Below are positions 1-10,792 of a DNA stretch of 64,000 nt, piece after piece. Positions within the stretch are counted from its first letter, which is position 1, and every line of letters starts with the position of its first letter. Both the position numbers and the translations under genes were made by a program. This stretch comes from Zeus faber (Eukaryota; Chordata; Actinopteri; Zeiformes; Zeidae), in contig OY482862.1 in assembly GCA_960531495.1 (NCBI GenBank), positions 8,688,155 through 8,752,154 on the forward strand, in the 5' to 3' direction. Under the pieces are notes generated by a model. That model saw only the letters and a program-made list of their open reading frames with translations. It was not told where the DNA came from and did no database searches.

Positions 1-1920
1 GCAACACAATGCGCTTTACAAGGAAATACAAACAAGAAAGAGAGAACGTAGTTGTCAGCCAGTCGTTACAAAAGAATGCCCCTGAAACAACAGCAACAAC
101 AAAAGCAACAACAAAGACAACAAAAACAACAATAAAAGCGAATCCAACCACAGTGGCAACAACAGCAACAGAAAACAACAACAGCAGCAACGCACACGCA
201 AAGACGTCACCGGAATCGGAAGTGGTAGCTCTCACCGGAACTGGAAAGGTCACTCAGGTTAGAGATGGTTAAGTCGAGGTATAAGGTTATGTGAAGTTGA
301 GGTATAAGGTAAGCGAGGGTTAAGTTTAGGTATAAGGTTAGCAGCAGTAACGATAACACCAGTTAAGGTATAAGGTTAGCGGCACCAACAACAGCACCAG
401 CAGCAACGACAACACCAGCAGCGACAATACCAGCAGTAGACAACAGCAGCAACAAAAACAGCAGCAACAGCAGCAGTAACAGTAGCAGCAACAGCAACAG
501 TGCACAAGTGAAGACATTACCGGACGGAAGTGGTATCTCTCACTAGAACCAGAAATCTCATCTGTATTGAGTCAACAGTGTATACCATCTCATCTCAACG
601 AAGTAAAGCACAGCAAAGACATCACCGGAACCAGAAGTAGTCGCTCTCACCAGAACCAGAAATTTTAACTGTGTGCACCATCTCATCTTAATCCAGTCAC
701 GGTCCTTTAATTAGTGTCCCTAAGTTATGGGTCTAGTTTTCAATCAGATCTCGGGAGAGAGATCCTTTTGACTCTCTCTCTCCAAAAACACACCCTTCTT
801 ATGATCCTTTAACTGTAATATTACAACTGAAAGAACCACGGCAACAGAAATAGCAGCAGCAGCCACAGAAACAACAACAACAACAGCAGCAACATCAACA
901 CCAACAGCAACAACAGCAAAACCAAAGCAGGAGCAACAACAGCAACACACATGCAAAGACCTCACCGGAACCGGAAGTGGTAGCTCTCACCGGAACCAGA
1001 AAAGTCACTCAGGTTAGAGATGTTAGAGATGTTGAGTTGAGGTACAAACTATGAGATATTTAAATTAGGGTATAAGGTTAGAGATGGTTATGTTTAGGTA
1101 TAAGTTTAAGGATTGTTATGTTTAGGTATAATGTTCGAGATGATTAGGTTAAGGAATAAGGTCAGAGATGGTTAAGTTTAGGAATAAGGTTAGCAGCAGC
1201 AACGACAACACCAGTTAAGGTATAAGTTTAGCAGCACCAACAACACCAGCAGCAATAACAACACTAGCGGCTACTATACCAGCAGCAACAATAGCAGCAG
1301 CAAAAACAGCAGCAACAGCAGCAGCAACAGTAGCAGCAACAGCACACAAGCGAAGACGTCACCGGAACCGGAAGTGGTAGGTTTCACTTGAACCAGAAAT
1401 CTCATCTGTATTGAGTCAACAGTTCTCAGGGAAGCAACACACAGCAAAGACGTCACCGGAACCGGAAGTGGCAGCCCTCACCAGACACTGAGATTTCAAC
1501 TATGTGCACCATCTCATCTTAATCCAGTCACGGTGGATTCAATCTGACCTCGGGAGGGTGATCCTTTTGACTATCTCTCTCCGAAAACACACCCTTCTTA
1601 TGATCCTCACACTGTAATATCACAACAGAAACAACAACAACAGCAACAGAAATAGCAGCAGCAGCCACAAAACAACAGCAAAAAAAAGACAACAGCAACA
1701 CACACACAAAGACATCACCGGAACCGGAAGTGGTAGCTCTCACCGGAACCGGAGAAGTCATTCAGGTTAGAGACGGTTAAGTTGAGGTTTAAGGTTAGAG
1801 ATATTAAGTTATGGTATAGGATTAAGTTAGGGTATAGGGTTCGAGATGCTTAATTTTAGCCATAAGGTAAGCGAGGGTTAAGTTTAGGTATAAGGTTAGC
1901 AGCAGCCACAGCACCAGCAA
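1..1920 (+). repeat. Tandem ~800-bp composite CAA/CAG-rich repeat, about 2.4 units, runs off left edge
   Basis: The segment alternates CAA/CAG-rich simple sequence with conserved blocks. The block ending ACACCCTTCTTATGATCC recurs at about 789 and 1,588. The block with GACGTCAC, CCGGAAGTGG and GTCACTCAGGTTAGAG recurs near 203, 958 and 1,709. These spacings give a period of roughly 750-800 bp. A single unit in inverted orientation lies at about 49,010-49,770, and the first 80 bases of the window match its far end, so the array probably begins left of the window. I do not recognise the family. Short reading frames here (poly-L/C/V on the minus strand) come from the CAG/CAA repeats and I do not treat them as genes. 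Confidence 0.75.
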
Positions 1921-1981
1921 CACAGACAGACAGACAGACAGACAGATTGACAGACGTCAGTCAGTCAGTCAGTTAGTCAGT
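1921..1981. repeat. (CAGA)n / (GTCA)n microsatellite
   Basis: A run of CAGA units passes into a run of GTCA units. It lies exactly between the composite repeat and the 3' end of the minus-strand L2 LINE, so the GTCA part can be read as the simple-sequence tail of that LINE. Confidence 0.8.
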
Positions 1982-3800
1982 CATAGACTGTAGTGAACAG
2001 CAAGGTTTTTAACCTGCTTTTAAAGGCATTCAGTGTGGGGGCCTCTCTCAGGTCCCTCGGTAGGGTGTTCCATTTACTTGGGGCATAGATACATAAGGCA
2101 GCTTCTCCTGCTTTAGAGTTGGTACGAGGGATAGTTAAAAGACCACTGCCTGTGGACCTGAGAGTTCTTGCTGGTTCGTGTATAATTAGCATTTATTTTA
2201 TATACTGAGGGGCAAGGCCATTTATCACATTCTACAAGTAGTAGAATCTTATAATCAATTCTAGTTATGACGGGGAGCCAATGTATAGATCTAAGAACAG
2301 GTGATATGTTCAAACTTTTTTGTCCCAGTGAGAACGCGTGCAGCCGCATTTTGGATCAACTGTAGCCACTGCACAGCTGATTTCGGGAGGCCGGTGAATA
2401 GGCCATTACATTAGTCCTACTGTACCATCTACTTGTTATGAATGCATGGATTAATTTTTCAGAGTGCTTTTGACAGGAAGCCTCTTAATTTTGAAATGTT
2501 TTTTAGATGGTAGAAGGCTGATTTTGTGATTTGATTTATATGGGTCTTAAAATTTAGATTGCCGTCTATGATTACACCCAGATTTTTGGCTTCATTCTTG
2601 CTCTCCAGGGACAGAGAACTAAGATGAGCTGCAATTTGATGTCTTTGAGCCTTTGCACCAAAGATGAGTATTTCTGTTTTGTCTTTGTTCAGTTGTAAAT
2701 AGTTCTTTGACATCCATGCATTAATATCATTAATACACTGAGCGAGGGAGTGTATGGGGAGTAGGTCATAGGGATATGTACAGTTGTGAATCATCTGCAT
2801 AATTATGGTAATTTATTTTTTGTTTCATTACAATATGTGCAAGTGGAAGCATATAGAGGTTAAACAATAATGGTCCCAGAATCGAACCTTGGGGCACTCC
2901 ACATACAATATCCACTTTGTTTGACACAAAATCTCCAATGGACACAAAGAACTGCGTGTCCTATAGGTAGGTTTTGAACCAATTTAGAACTGGGCCAGAT
3001 AGGCCAACCAATTTTTTAATCTCGCTAATAAAATCTGATGGTCAACAGTGTCGAAGGCAGCACTGACATACAGGAGCAGAAGAACAGATGTTTTTTTGCA
3101 TCAGTGTTTATGTGTAGACGTTCAGAACTTTAATAAGTGCTGTTTCTGTGCTATGGTGAGGTCGAAAGCCAGATTGATAGATGTCTAAAAGGCTGTTTGA
3201 GATTAGATAGTTGTTAAGCTGAAGGTAAACTGTTTTTTCAAGTATTTTACTGAGGAACGGCAGGTTGGAAATAGGCCTGTAGTTGGCAATAGCTGTTGCA
3301 TCGAGATTTCTCTTCTTCAGGAGTGGTTTAATGACAGCTGTTTTAAATGCTGCAGGAAATATACCTGATTGAAGAAAGCCATTTTAAATGTCTAATACCT
3401 CATGTGCTAGGCATTTAAAAACTGTTTTAAAAAATGTGGTATGGAGGGGGTCCAGGCAGCAGGTGGAGGACCTGAGCTGACCAACAATATCGTCCAGTCT
3501 TTTTATGTCTAAGGGGATGAAACGGGACGAAATGAGACATGGCAGCAGTCATATTACTGGGGAACTGAAGGGTAGGTTCATTTCTGGATTTTGAGGCACT
3601 AATATTCTGTCTGATAGCTATCATTTTGTTACTGAAGAATGTCGCGAACTCCTCACATTTTTCAGTGGAGGGCATCTCTGACGGGGTTGTATTTGGTGGA
3701 TTAATAAGTTGATCAACAGTGAAGAAGAGCACTTTACCATTGTTGAGTGTCGATTGAGTCTATCCTTGTGAATTTCATGATGAACCTGAAGATTTGTGGA
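1977..3800 (-). mobile_element. L2-clade LINE fragment with broken reverse transcriptase
   Basis: Minus-strand reading frames at 3,427-3,732, 2,459-2,800, 2,113-2,349 and 1,977-2,192 are successive parts of one L2-type ORF2: the linker before the reverse transcriptase, the late RT region (short motifs QLNKDKTEI and KNLGVIIDG, then FYHLKNI) and the C-terminal part (SPVLRSIHWLPV, then APSKWNTLPRDLR). The parts lie in different frames with stops between them, so the gene is dead. The 5' endonuclease part is missing, as expected for a 5'-truncated LINE copy. The 3' end abuts a GTCA repeat. Clade assignment is from memory of fish L2 proteins; CR1 is the close alternative. Confidence 0.8.
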
Positions 3801-4190
3801 GACCTTGGACAGTAGCTCAGAGAATTAATCAAGAAAGCCACATTTTGATTTTGGTGGCCGATAGACAGCGATGATTTATATCAGGGCATTGCAGTTTATA
3901 GATATAGCAAGGTGTTCAAAAGACGTGAATTCTCAGAGGAGGATTTCCTCGCAGGTATAGATATCAGAGAAGACAACAGCTAATAGAGACATTTTAATTA
4001 ATCTGGGCGCTCAGCCTGTCGACCAGGTGCTCTGTCTGTGTTTCTGTAACTGGGATAAGATGAGGCCCGAAGGAGACCGCGGAAGGCATCTGAGCGTCAC
4101 CAGTGCTCCTCTTGAGTCGCTTGGCTGGGTGAGATGTCCAGGGACTACAGCTCTGTGGTGGATGGGGCGCCCAAGATCATTATCACTATT
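3801..4190. other. Unassigned sequence between L2 and microsatellite
   Basis: No convincing gene. The left part may still be decayed L2 linker sequence. I see no terminal repeats or RNA-gene structure. Confidence 0.4.
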
Positions 4191-4195
4191 ATTTT

Positions 4196-4316
<121 letters not shown>

Positions 4317-4879
4317 AATTATGATCGTTGTTCTGTTGAATAAAAAACTCTCCCCAAGTTGGCGCACGACGGCCAGAAAGACTATCTACCAATGACACTA
4401 TCTTATGGTAGAAGTACACCAGATGCGTTGACGCAGCGTACGGGCGTGGCAGGGCATGCTGTAAGTGCACGTTTCCTAATAAATTCATCTTAATTTGCTG
4501 TGTTATTTTATTTTTATATATAATCTCCCTGGATTCCATCCAAATGTGAGAGCGTTCTCTCTCTCTTTGGTGTTTTTATTCAGCTGATTGCATCCTGCCT
4601 GCGCTGTATATGACTCCCTGCCCAGTCGATAGGTTGGATGTGCAATCTTCACAGCAGATGCTCCAGGTTTCACTAACTGAAAGTAGATACATGTCAGAAA
4701 TTCTTTTGTGGGTTTCACATCCAAACAAAACTATGTAAATTACTTGAAAAGCCACAATAGTGGCCGACCAGAGTGGGCAGCATGACACAGCAAACCAAAG
4801 GGGTGGTAATACATTAACAAAATATTTGTGTTCACTTTCTACCTTGGTACGGTTGAGCCACTGGTTGTCCTTGTTGTGG

Positions 4880-5110
4880 CTAGGTGTGTGTGGTGTGGGG
4901 GCGGTTTGGTTTAAGCAGCCACGCCTGTCTTTGGTCTAGGTAGTTGGGCCCAGGATCAGAGTGGCTGTAAGCCTGTTGCTCGTTACACAAATCATCAAGC
5001 AACAGGTAAAATCCCCATCTCCACACACACAGGAGAGGTGCCCTTGTCATTACATGTTGTACGCCCAAGACCTCCTAAAATTCTCAAAGTGTATGTAACA
5101 TAAAGGAAGT
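4880..5110 (-). mobile_element. LTR-like remnant matching 40,580-40,790
   Basis: The reverse complement of this stretch matches the plus strand at about 40,580-40,790 over several blocks (CTCTCCTGTGTGTG, CCTGGGCCCAA, GACAGCCTGC-type blocks, CACACCACA). It lies next to the gag fragment on the same strand, so it is probably LTR or leader sequence of the same LTR retrotransposon. LTR boundaries and target-site duplications were not found. Confidence 0.5.
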
Positions 5111-5199
5111 GCCCTGGTTGGTTAGGATTTCCTTTGGAACCTGACCCGGGAGATGACCTGAAACCAGTGCCTGCGCCACACTTTTGGCCATAATACTGT

Positions 5200-5757
5200 G
5201 CAATGGCACCGCCTCGGGTCACTGGTGATGTGGTAGTCCCGGTGGTCGGGTGCCGGTTAGCCGTAAGCTGCTTGTTGCGCCTCCACCATGACCAAGGTGA
5301 GCAGGCACAGCCCACCAACAACCCACTCCTCAGTGTTCCACCTGGCTGCCTCTGCCGTCATCTCGAAGGCAGCGAGAAAAGCCTCTGCATCGTCATCCCC
5401 GGCTATCTTCTGTAGGCTGCTGCTTGGAAAGGGGACGGCCGGACGCTCCTTGCCCTGGGTCTGCCACTGCCCCACAGCAGTTCCACCATTGCCTCCCCGT
5501 CCAATGCCCGGTCCCTCACCATCTCCTGGAACTGGTGGGCCTGTGCTGCCTGCTTGGTGGCGAGAGCAGCCCAGTCTGTTCCAGCGAGGACAGTGGACTG
5601 GCTTCCGTTCCCTCCAGAGTTCCCTGTTCATTTGCCACTTTTGGAATGCTCTGTCCACAGAGAAGACAGAAGGAGACTTCCTGGCAGTGAGGTACAGACA
5701 CGGCGGGTTTTTATTATAACAAAACAACAAAAAGGCTCGCTGACCAAGCGTGAACAT
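5200..5757 (-). pseudogene. Gag-like fragment of an LTR retrotransposon
   Basis: A minus-strand frame at 5,257-5,757 contains the short motif GDDDAEAFLAAFE followed by a W and a stretch resembling GEAQ. This pattern is found at the start of the SCAN-like capsid segment of fish Ty3/Gypsy-type Gag proteins. A proline/glycine-rich stretch precedes it. The frame ends soon after and the next frame (4,995-5,321) lacks clear capsid motifs, so the gene is truncated or frameshifted. Overlapping plus-strand frames in this GC-rich segment are shadows. No zinc knuckle, protease or polymerase follows on this strand. Confidence 0.55.
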
Positions 5758-5999
5758 AAAACAGAAATTTATCAGTGAGCATCAGGGTCCGTTCCATGAT
5801 GTGGGGTGCAAGCTCTTGGCTCCTGCACCTCGTGATCCTCACTGCAAGACAAACAACACATAAGAAAAGTCTCCCAGCCGACTTGAACCAATCAACGTCA
5901 GCGGGCTGATCGGGCAGAGTCCAAACAGCTGCGCCAGCGCGGGAAGAAGCCCACACTGTAACCTGCTGAAGCACGTCCCCCCGTCTGCCCCAATGTATT

Positions 6000-7955
6000 A
6001 TTTAGAATGAAAAAAATAATATCAAGCATTTGGTAAAGAAAGTCAAAAAACTTTCTGTTGTGTCTGTGACCCTGCAAGAGAGGCAGGAGAGTGCTTCTCT
6101 TTCTCAATAAAAATTTGTATGGCAGCCAAGGTGCATACACTCATCATAGTAATGGGTATCTTTTTCTGCCGGATGTGTTCATTTCTCCAAATGGAGAGTG
6201 GCCATTTTCTGGGAATATGTCATGCTCTTAGAAATAGCTATCCATCTGCCTGTGCCTCACCTCACGTCAAATGTTAATCCCTTAGCTCAGTGGCTGATGC
6301 AGATAGAGGAGTAGGGTGCAGAGGGGCTTTTACTAACCATCTCAATTCATGAGTTGACACTGACCGCTGCGGGGTCCACTGACTCCACAAAGTGCCACCA
6401 GTGCCTGGGGACAAACACCACCCGAGGAGAAACGATTGTAGGTCCTTTGCCGGTCAAATGTCAAAGAGCTCTCTTGCTTTAGTGCCTCTTGTCAGCCATA
6501 AGTCAGTTACTACGTTAGAACTTCGTCCTAAACTCCCTGGGCTGCTTGTTGATTCTGCTGGTGTATCTTCAGTTGCTGTAACACATGATGGAATACAGAG
6601 CTGTAGAGACCATCCACTAGGTGGTGGTATGTACCCTTATCCAGCAGAGAAGCCTGTCAATGGGTCACCTGCTATGAAGTGACTCCAATCTCCTTTAGAA
6701 TGGCCCAGCCTTATTGATTCCCTGACTCCAAATCAGATCTAATTCATCCATGCCCTACACATTGACAGGTTAAGAGGAATGGCCCGTGTTTTGTCAAAAC
6801 GTGATATTCAGAGATGAACCTATTTGATAGGGAAATCACTGTATAGCCCAGCAATATCCCAGTTAGGCTGACAGGTGAAATATTGCTCAGCATCTTAGCA
6901 TTAATGGGGATCATTTGGAGCGGTCAGGATTTATTATACCACAGTTTGGCCAGTGGAATTGGAGGTAGAGAGAAGAATTGGGGTGAGCTTAACAAAGTCT
7001 TCTGCACAGCATTCAGTGTTAGCGTTCTTAGTCTCAATAATCAATTATTTAGTTTCGAAAAAGATGCCAACCTCAAATACTTGAGGTCAAAGAGTTCATA
7101 TTGATTGACAACATGAGATTATGCAGACAGTGACAATGGCGCTTGGTGCTGCGGATAGGAGGATTGAATCTTGCAGATAGTGAGAGGGATGGATGGCTAA
7201 TTGCTTTTAAGAGAGAGGTAAGCTTTGCAATTAGCATTGAACTACTCATCTGAGTCATTTAACACATTGTAAACATTATATGACTACATTTTCAAACCCA
7301 TTGTTTGATGCTTTATCGCAATTCCCAATGACCTCTAATTTCTGTACTGTAAAAATGGCAGGGATGACCTGTCCAAGCAGCAGAGTGACAGTGAGCCCTG
7401 GCCTCTCTGAAAGCAGGGAACTTCCCCAGCTGAATAGAACCTGTGATCGCTTGACCTTTTGCTCCAGGTTTCCCTTTCTCTCCGTTTCTCTACTGGGCTC
7501 CTGAGGAATGACTATAATAACCAGCCTAGCGCTGTTGAAACACTGGTCTGCCAATCATTCGCTGTTGGTACAGGGGCCTAGCTCTGGGGGAGTCTGGCCG
7601 GTATTTTGGATGGTGAAACTATTATCATATTCAGGACAGTGCTGAATGGCAAACCAGAAAATCCAGCCTCCGCAGTAGTGACATCCATGCCATTAAGATG
7701 GCCAGATGGTGTTTGGCCAGCTCACAGGCATGGGAAAAATTGCAGGTGGACCCCAAATAATAACTTATTATCATTGAGATGAGATTCAATAAAGTGTTGC
7801 AATGGCTTGGAACAAAACGGGACCTTTTAAGTATTCACTGCCTGGAGAGCAAAACGGGAGCAGCTGTAAAAGGTTAAAGTTTTAATCTTTCAAATACCAA
7901 GTACAACTCTTTGAAAAGCGGCCTGAAGGCAGGAACCCTTCTGTAGCATTATGAC
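6000..7955. other. Long non-repetitive stretch without supported gene
   Basis: No transposase, reverse transcriptase, LTR or simple repeat is visible, and no reading frame longer than about 100 codons looks like protein. Base composition is even. It is the longest part of the window free of repeat signatures and could hold conserved non-coding DNA, which comparison with other fish would decide. Confidence 0.4.
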
Positions 7956-7959
7956 CACA

Positions 7960-8655
7960 TTAAGGATTAAAATTGCACTCGTTAAAAAGGGACTCAATTT
8001 ATGTAGATTTAATTGATCAGTCTCGGAAGGATTGGAGCTTTTGTCCGATCCATTTACCACTGTATTCTCCTCTCACCTCTCAAGGAACATGCACAGACAC
8101 TTCTTTCTAATAAATTGATTCAAAGAAAATAAACAAATAAACGCACAATTTCAAAACTTTAACTCTTGAGATTATAGTGATGTAGGAAGTTATGTGACTC
8201 ACTTTATCTTATAATAAAAGATGCATGAACTACGGGCAATCAACTTCTCTAAAAATACTATTGATTCGGTTCAGACGGTTCCGGGGAAAGAATCCAAAGT
8301 TCCCAGGCGAACTGGAATGGTTTGCCGGCTTGGGAAGAGTTAATATGTGGGGCTGTGATTTCACTCTCACAGAGTTTGTCTGGGTGAACTGATTCTGTCC
8401 TCTGATGACTTCCAGATTGAATGGGGATGGCTTGGATGTGCTTCTCTCGTTGTGGTTGAGTGTCGAATAAATTCATCTGACTACACTAACTTAATCAGTT
8501 AGGCTTGAATCTTTCGTGGATCAGTTGAAAAGAAAATAAAGAAAAATAATGTAATGTTGCAAGAACCGCAATATTTGGTGACAATGATAAAAGAAAGAAA
8601 ATTAGAAAAAAATTCTTCATCTGGGTGGCTGGAGCAGGCTTGTTCAATCAACACT
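7960..8655 (+). repeat. Unclassified dispersed repeat, copy 1
   Basis: This copy and 10,140-10,612 share ordered blocks: a CATCAGTCT/GATCAGTCT start, TTCTTTCTAATAAATTGATT versus TTTCCAATAAATGGATT, TCTGACTACACTAACTTAAT, GTTAGG-TTGAATCTTTC, and the ending GGAGCAGGCTTGTT. The blocks contain AATAAA signals and no coding potential. It could be an LTR or a non-autonomous element, but I could not define its ends. Confidence 0.6.
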
Positions 8656-9715
8656 TTAATTTTTTCTTGCCTATTCTATACCTGGTCGAAGGCTTCTTTT
8701 AAACACTTGGAATGGGGCCATGTCCAACCATATATGGGCATTTTTAAAAATGTAGTGTTTTCTCTCCCTTTGGGCCTCCCGTCCACACCAAAACGGCGCT
8801 TGAGGTCAATGAAAAAACAAAGCCCTTGAAAAACTCCTACCAGGGTGCAGATTTGTCAAAACTCTTGTTTTTTTGCGTATTCGTGTGGACTAGTGAAACA
8901 GATTTTGCCAGACGATGACATCATGACCTCAATTTACACATGCGCAATTATTGTTTCACACATTGAGCATGTGGCAGGAACCTACAAACAACGGCGGACT
9001 ACCACTGTGTTTACATGTGGCTAGTTCTGTCAGGTTTAATGTAGGGTATTTTCCTGTAAATATCCTGTATTTTTAACCTTTCTAAAAATAAAAAAGATTT
9101 GGCGGTTCCACGATCTCCGCTGACCACTACGCAATCCGCTGAGCATCTTCCCTCCCCGTCTCCGCTCCCCGTTTTCGGCACAAAACCAATAATAACAGTG
9201 TGTTTTTATAGTATATTTATTTATTGTAATTGAATGAAACAGAAAAAAACACTCTGCATAATGGGAGCTGGAAAGCGGGACATTCCTGGTCAAACCAGGA
9301 AATCTGGCCACCGTAGTTTAACTACATATTTACAAGTAGCGCTACACTGCGCCCAATAGTTTTTAATCCACTTCTCTGTCTGTGATTCAAAGTACGCCAT
9401 GCTGTGTTGTATTCGCTGCTCAAGAAGAAGTCCATCAATGCGCATGCTCCCCACAACACTATGTGCAAACCAATGAATGATTTCAAAACAAATTCTTATG
9501 ATAATGTTTGCATACAAAAAAAGAAAAAGAAACACATGGTTCAGACATCTGTCATCTTACGAAACCATTCTCTCAGTTACATAACATTTGTTACTAATTA
9601 GACGATTTCTAATTGCTAACTATAAAAAAACATAATTTCAACACTCCTAATAAAAGGCATTAATTCATCAATTTTAATCTGATTATATCGACGCACAATG
9701 GGCATTGTAATCTGA
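8656..9715. other. No gene seen
   Basis: AT-rich sequence with short frames below about 90 codons. The stretch around 8,750-9,050 (GTCCACACCAAAACGGCG, AAAACTCTTG) resembles hAT-type MITE sequence, but I could not define termini. Confidence 0.3.
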
Positions 9716-9722
9716 TGGTTAT

Positions 9723-9782
9723 CATGGTTTCTACATGTTGGCCACTAGATTGCCATCTAGTGGCCAACATGTAGAAACCATG
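9723..9782. repeat. Perfect 28-bp inverted repeat with 4-base loop
   Basis: Bases 9,723-9,750 are the exact reverse complement of 9,755-9,782, separated by TGCC. The arm contains GTTGGCCACTAGAT. The stem has no mismatch, unlike the decayed repeats around it, which suggests a recent fold-back event or a structure under constraint. Confidence 0.95.
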
Positions 9783-10118
9783 GCGTGGCAACCTCAAAGA
9801 TGATGAATTTAAGCGGTATTAGTGATAACTTTGCCAATTTATGTCTTATAGTGATGAGAGTTGGATAATTTTTCATAGAAACATCTGTAGAACTAATGTT
9901 ACTTCAATCACTGATGGATTTGATCTTGGTTAAAATTTATTTAGAAACTGGCAGATGTAGTGTGACCACCACAATTAAGTGTTTAATAACAACTAAATAA
10001 ATAATCAATAATTAATCATTAATAATTATCTCGCTTAGGGCACCACCCCCGTTTGATTTAGTTGGGGGAAACTAATGGGTTAATTTAAGTAAATCAATCA
10101 TTACGGGAGCAGCCGAAA

Positions 10119-10145
10119 GAAGAAGAAGAAGAAGAAGAAGAAGAA
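10119..10145. repeat. (GAA)n microsatellite
   Basis: Nine GAA units follow CGGGAGCAGCCGAAAGAA, which is the same 3' end as the RTE LINE copies at 12,660 and 60,125. This is probably the 3' tail of another, severely 5'-truncated copy. Confidence 0.8.
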
Positions 10146-10612
10146 TCATTAAGCTTAATTCATCAGTCTAAGAAGGATGAAGGCGTTCTTGACCATTTAC
10201 ATTGACCTCTGAATTCAACTCTTAAGAATACCAACAGAACCCTCTTTCCAATAAATGGATTTATTTAATACTAGTACATACTAGTCTACTTAAACAAATG
10301 AAATACTAGTTAACATAAAATAAAGGCTTCGGTGTGGAATGGTCCGGATGCCGTGGTCTCACTGTCGCAGAGTCTGTCTGGAAAAACTGAGGGATTACTT
10401 CCGGGCACTGGTTGGGGTTTTGCATCAACTCAAATTAATCTGACTACACTAACTTAATCAGTTAGGTTTGAATCTTTCATGGATTGATTGAAAAATTTTG
10501 AAAAAATAAAATAATGTAACATGGCAAAACCGCAAGGTTTAGTAATAAAAATACAAAAGGAATATAAGAAAATACAATTCTTCAGCTGGGTGGCCGGAGC
10601 AGGCTTGTTTAG
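10140..10612 (+). repeat. Unclassified dispersed repeat, copy 2
   Basis: Direct-orientation partner of 7,960-8,655, about 2 kb away, with the same order of conserved blocks but shorter in the middle. It ends at GGAGCAGGCTTGTT, and sequence resembling an ERV-A LTR begins within about 30 bases. Confidence 0.6.
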
Positions 10613-10639
10613 TAAAATCCAGGTTGCACGAGAACTTTA

Positions 10640-10792
10640 GTGAAACAAGACATGACACACAACCCCTCACGGTATGAAGCCCTCTTCAGCAGAAGTAAGG
10701 GCAGAGTGTATTCACTGCTTTTTGTGTATCTGTTTATCTCTCTTTTCTCTGCAGAAAAAACTATCTTAATATACTCTGTTTGTTTCCTGTAG
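10640..10792 (+). mobile_element. ERV-A LTR fragment, left part
   Basis: From the TATA-like GGTATGAAGCCCTCTTC through CAGAAGTAAGGGCAGA to TTTCCTGTAG, this matches the LTR at 53,435-53,979 (there GGTATAAAGCCCTCTTC). It is cut at 10,792 by the RTE insertion and continues at 12,683. Confidence 0.75.

Noticed and set aside
5288..5719. 143-codon plus-strand frame
   Set aside because: Opposite-strand shadow of the gag-like frame in GC-rich sequence; the minus strand shows the motif.
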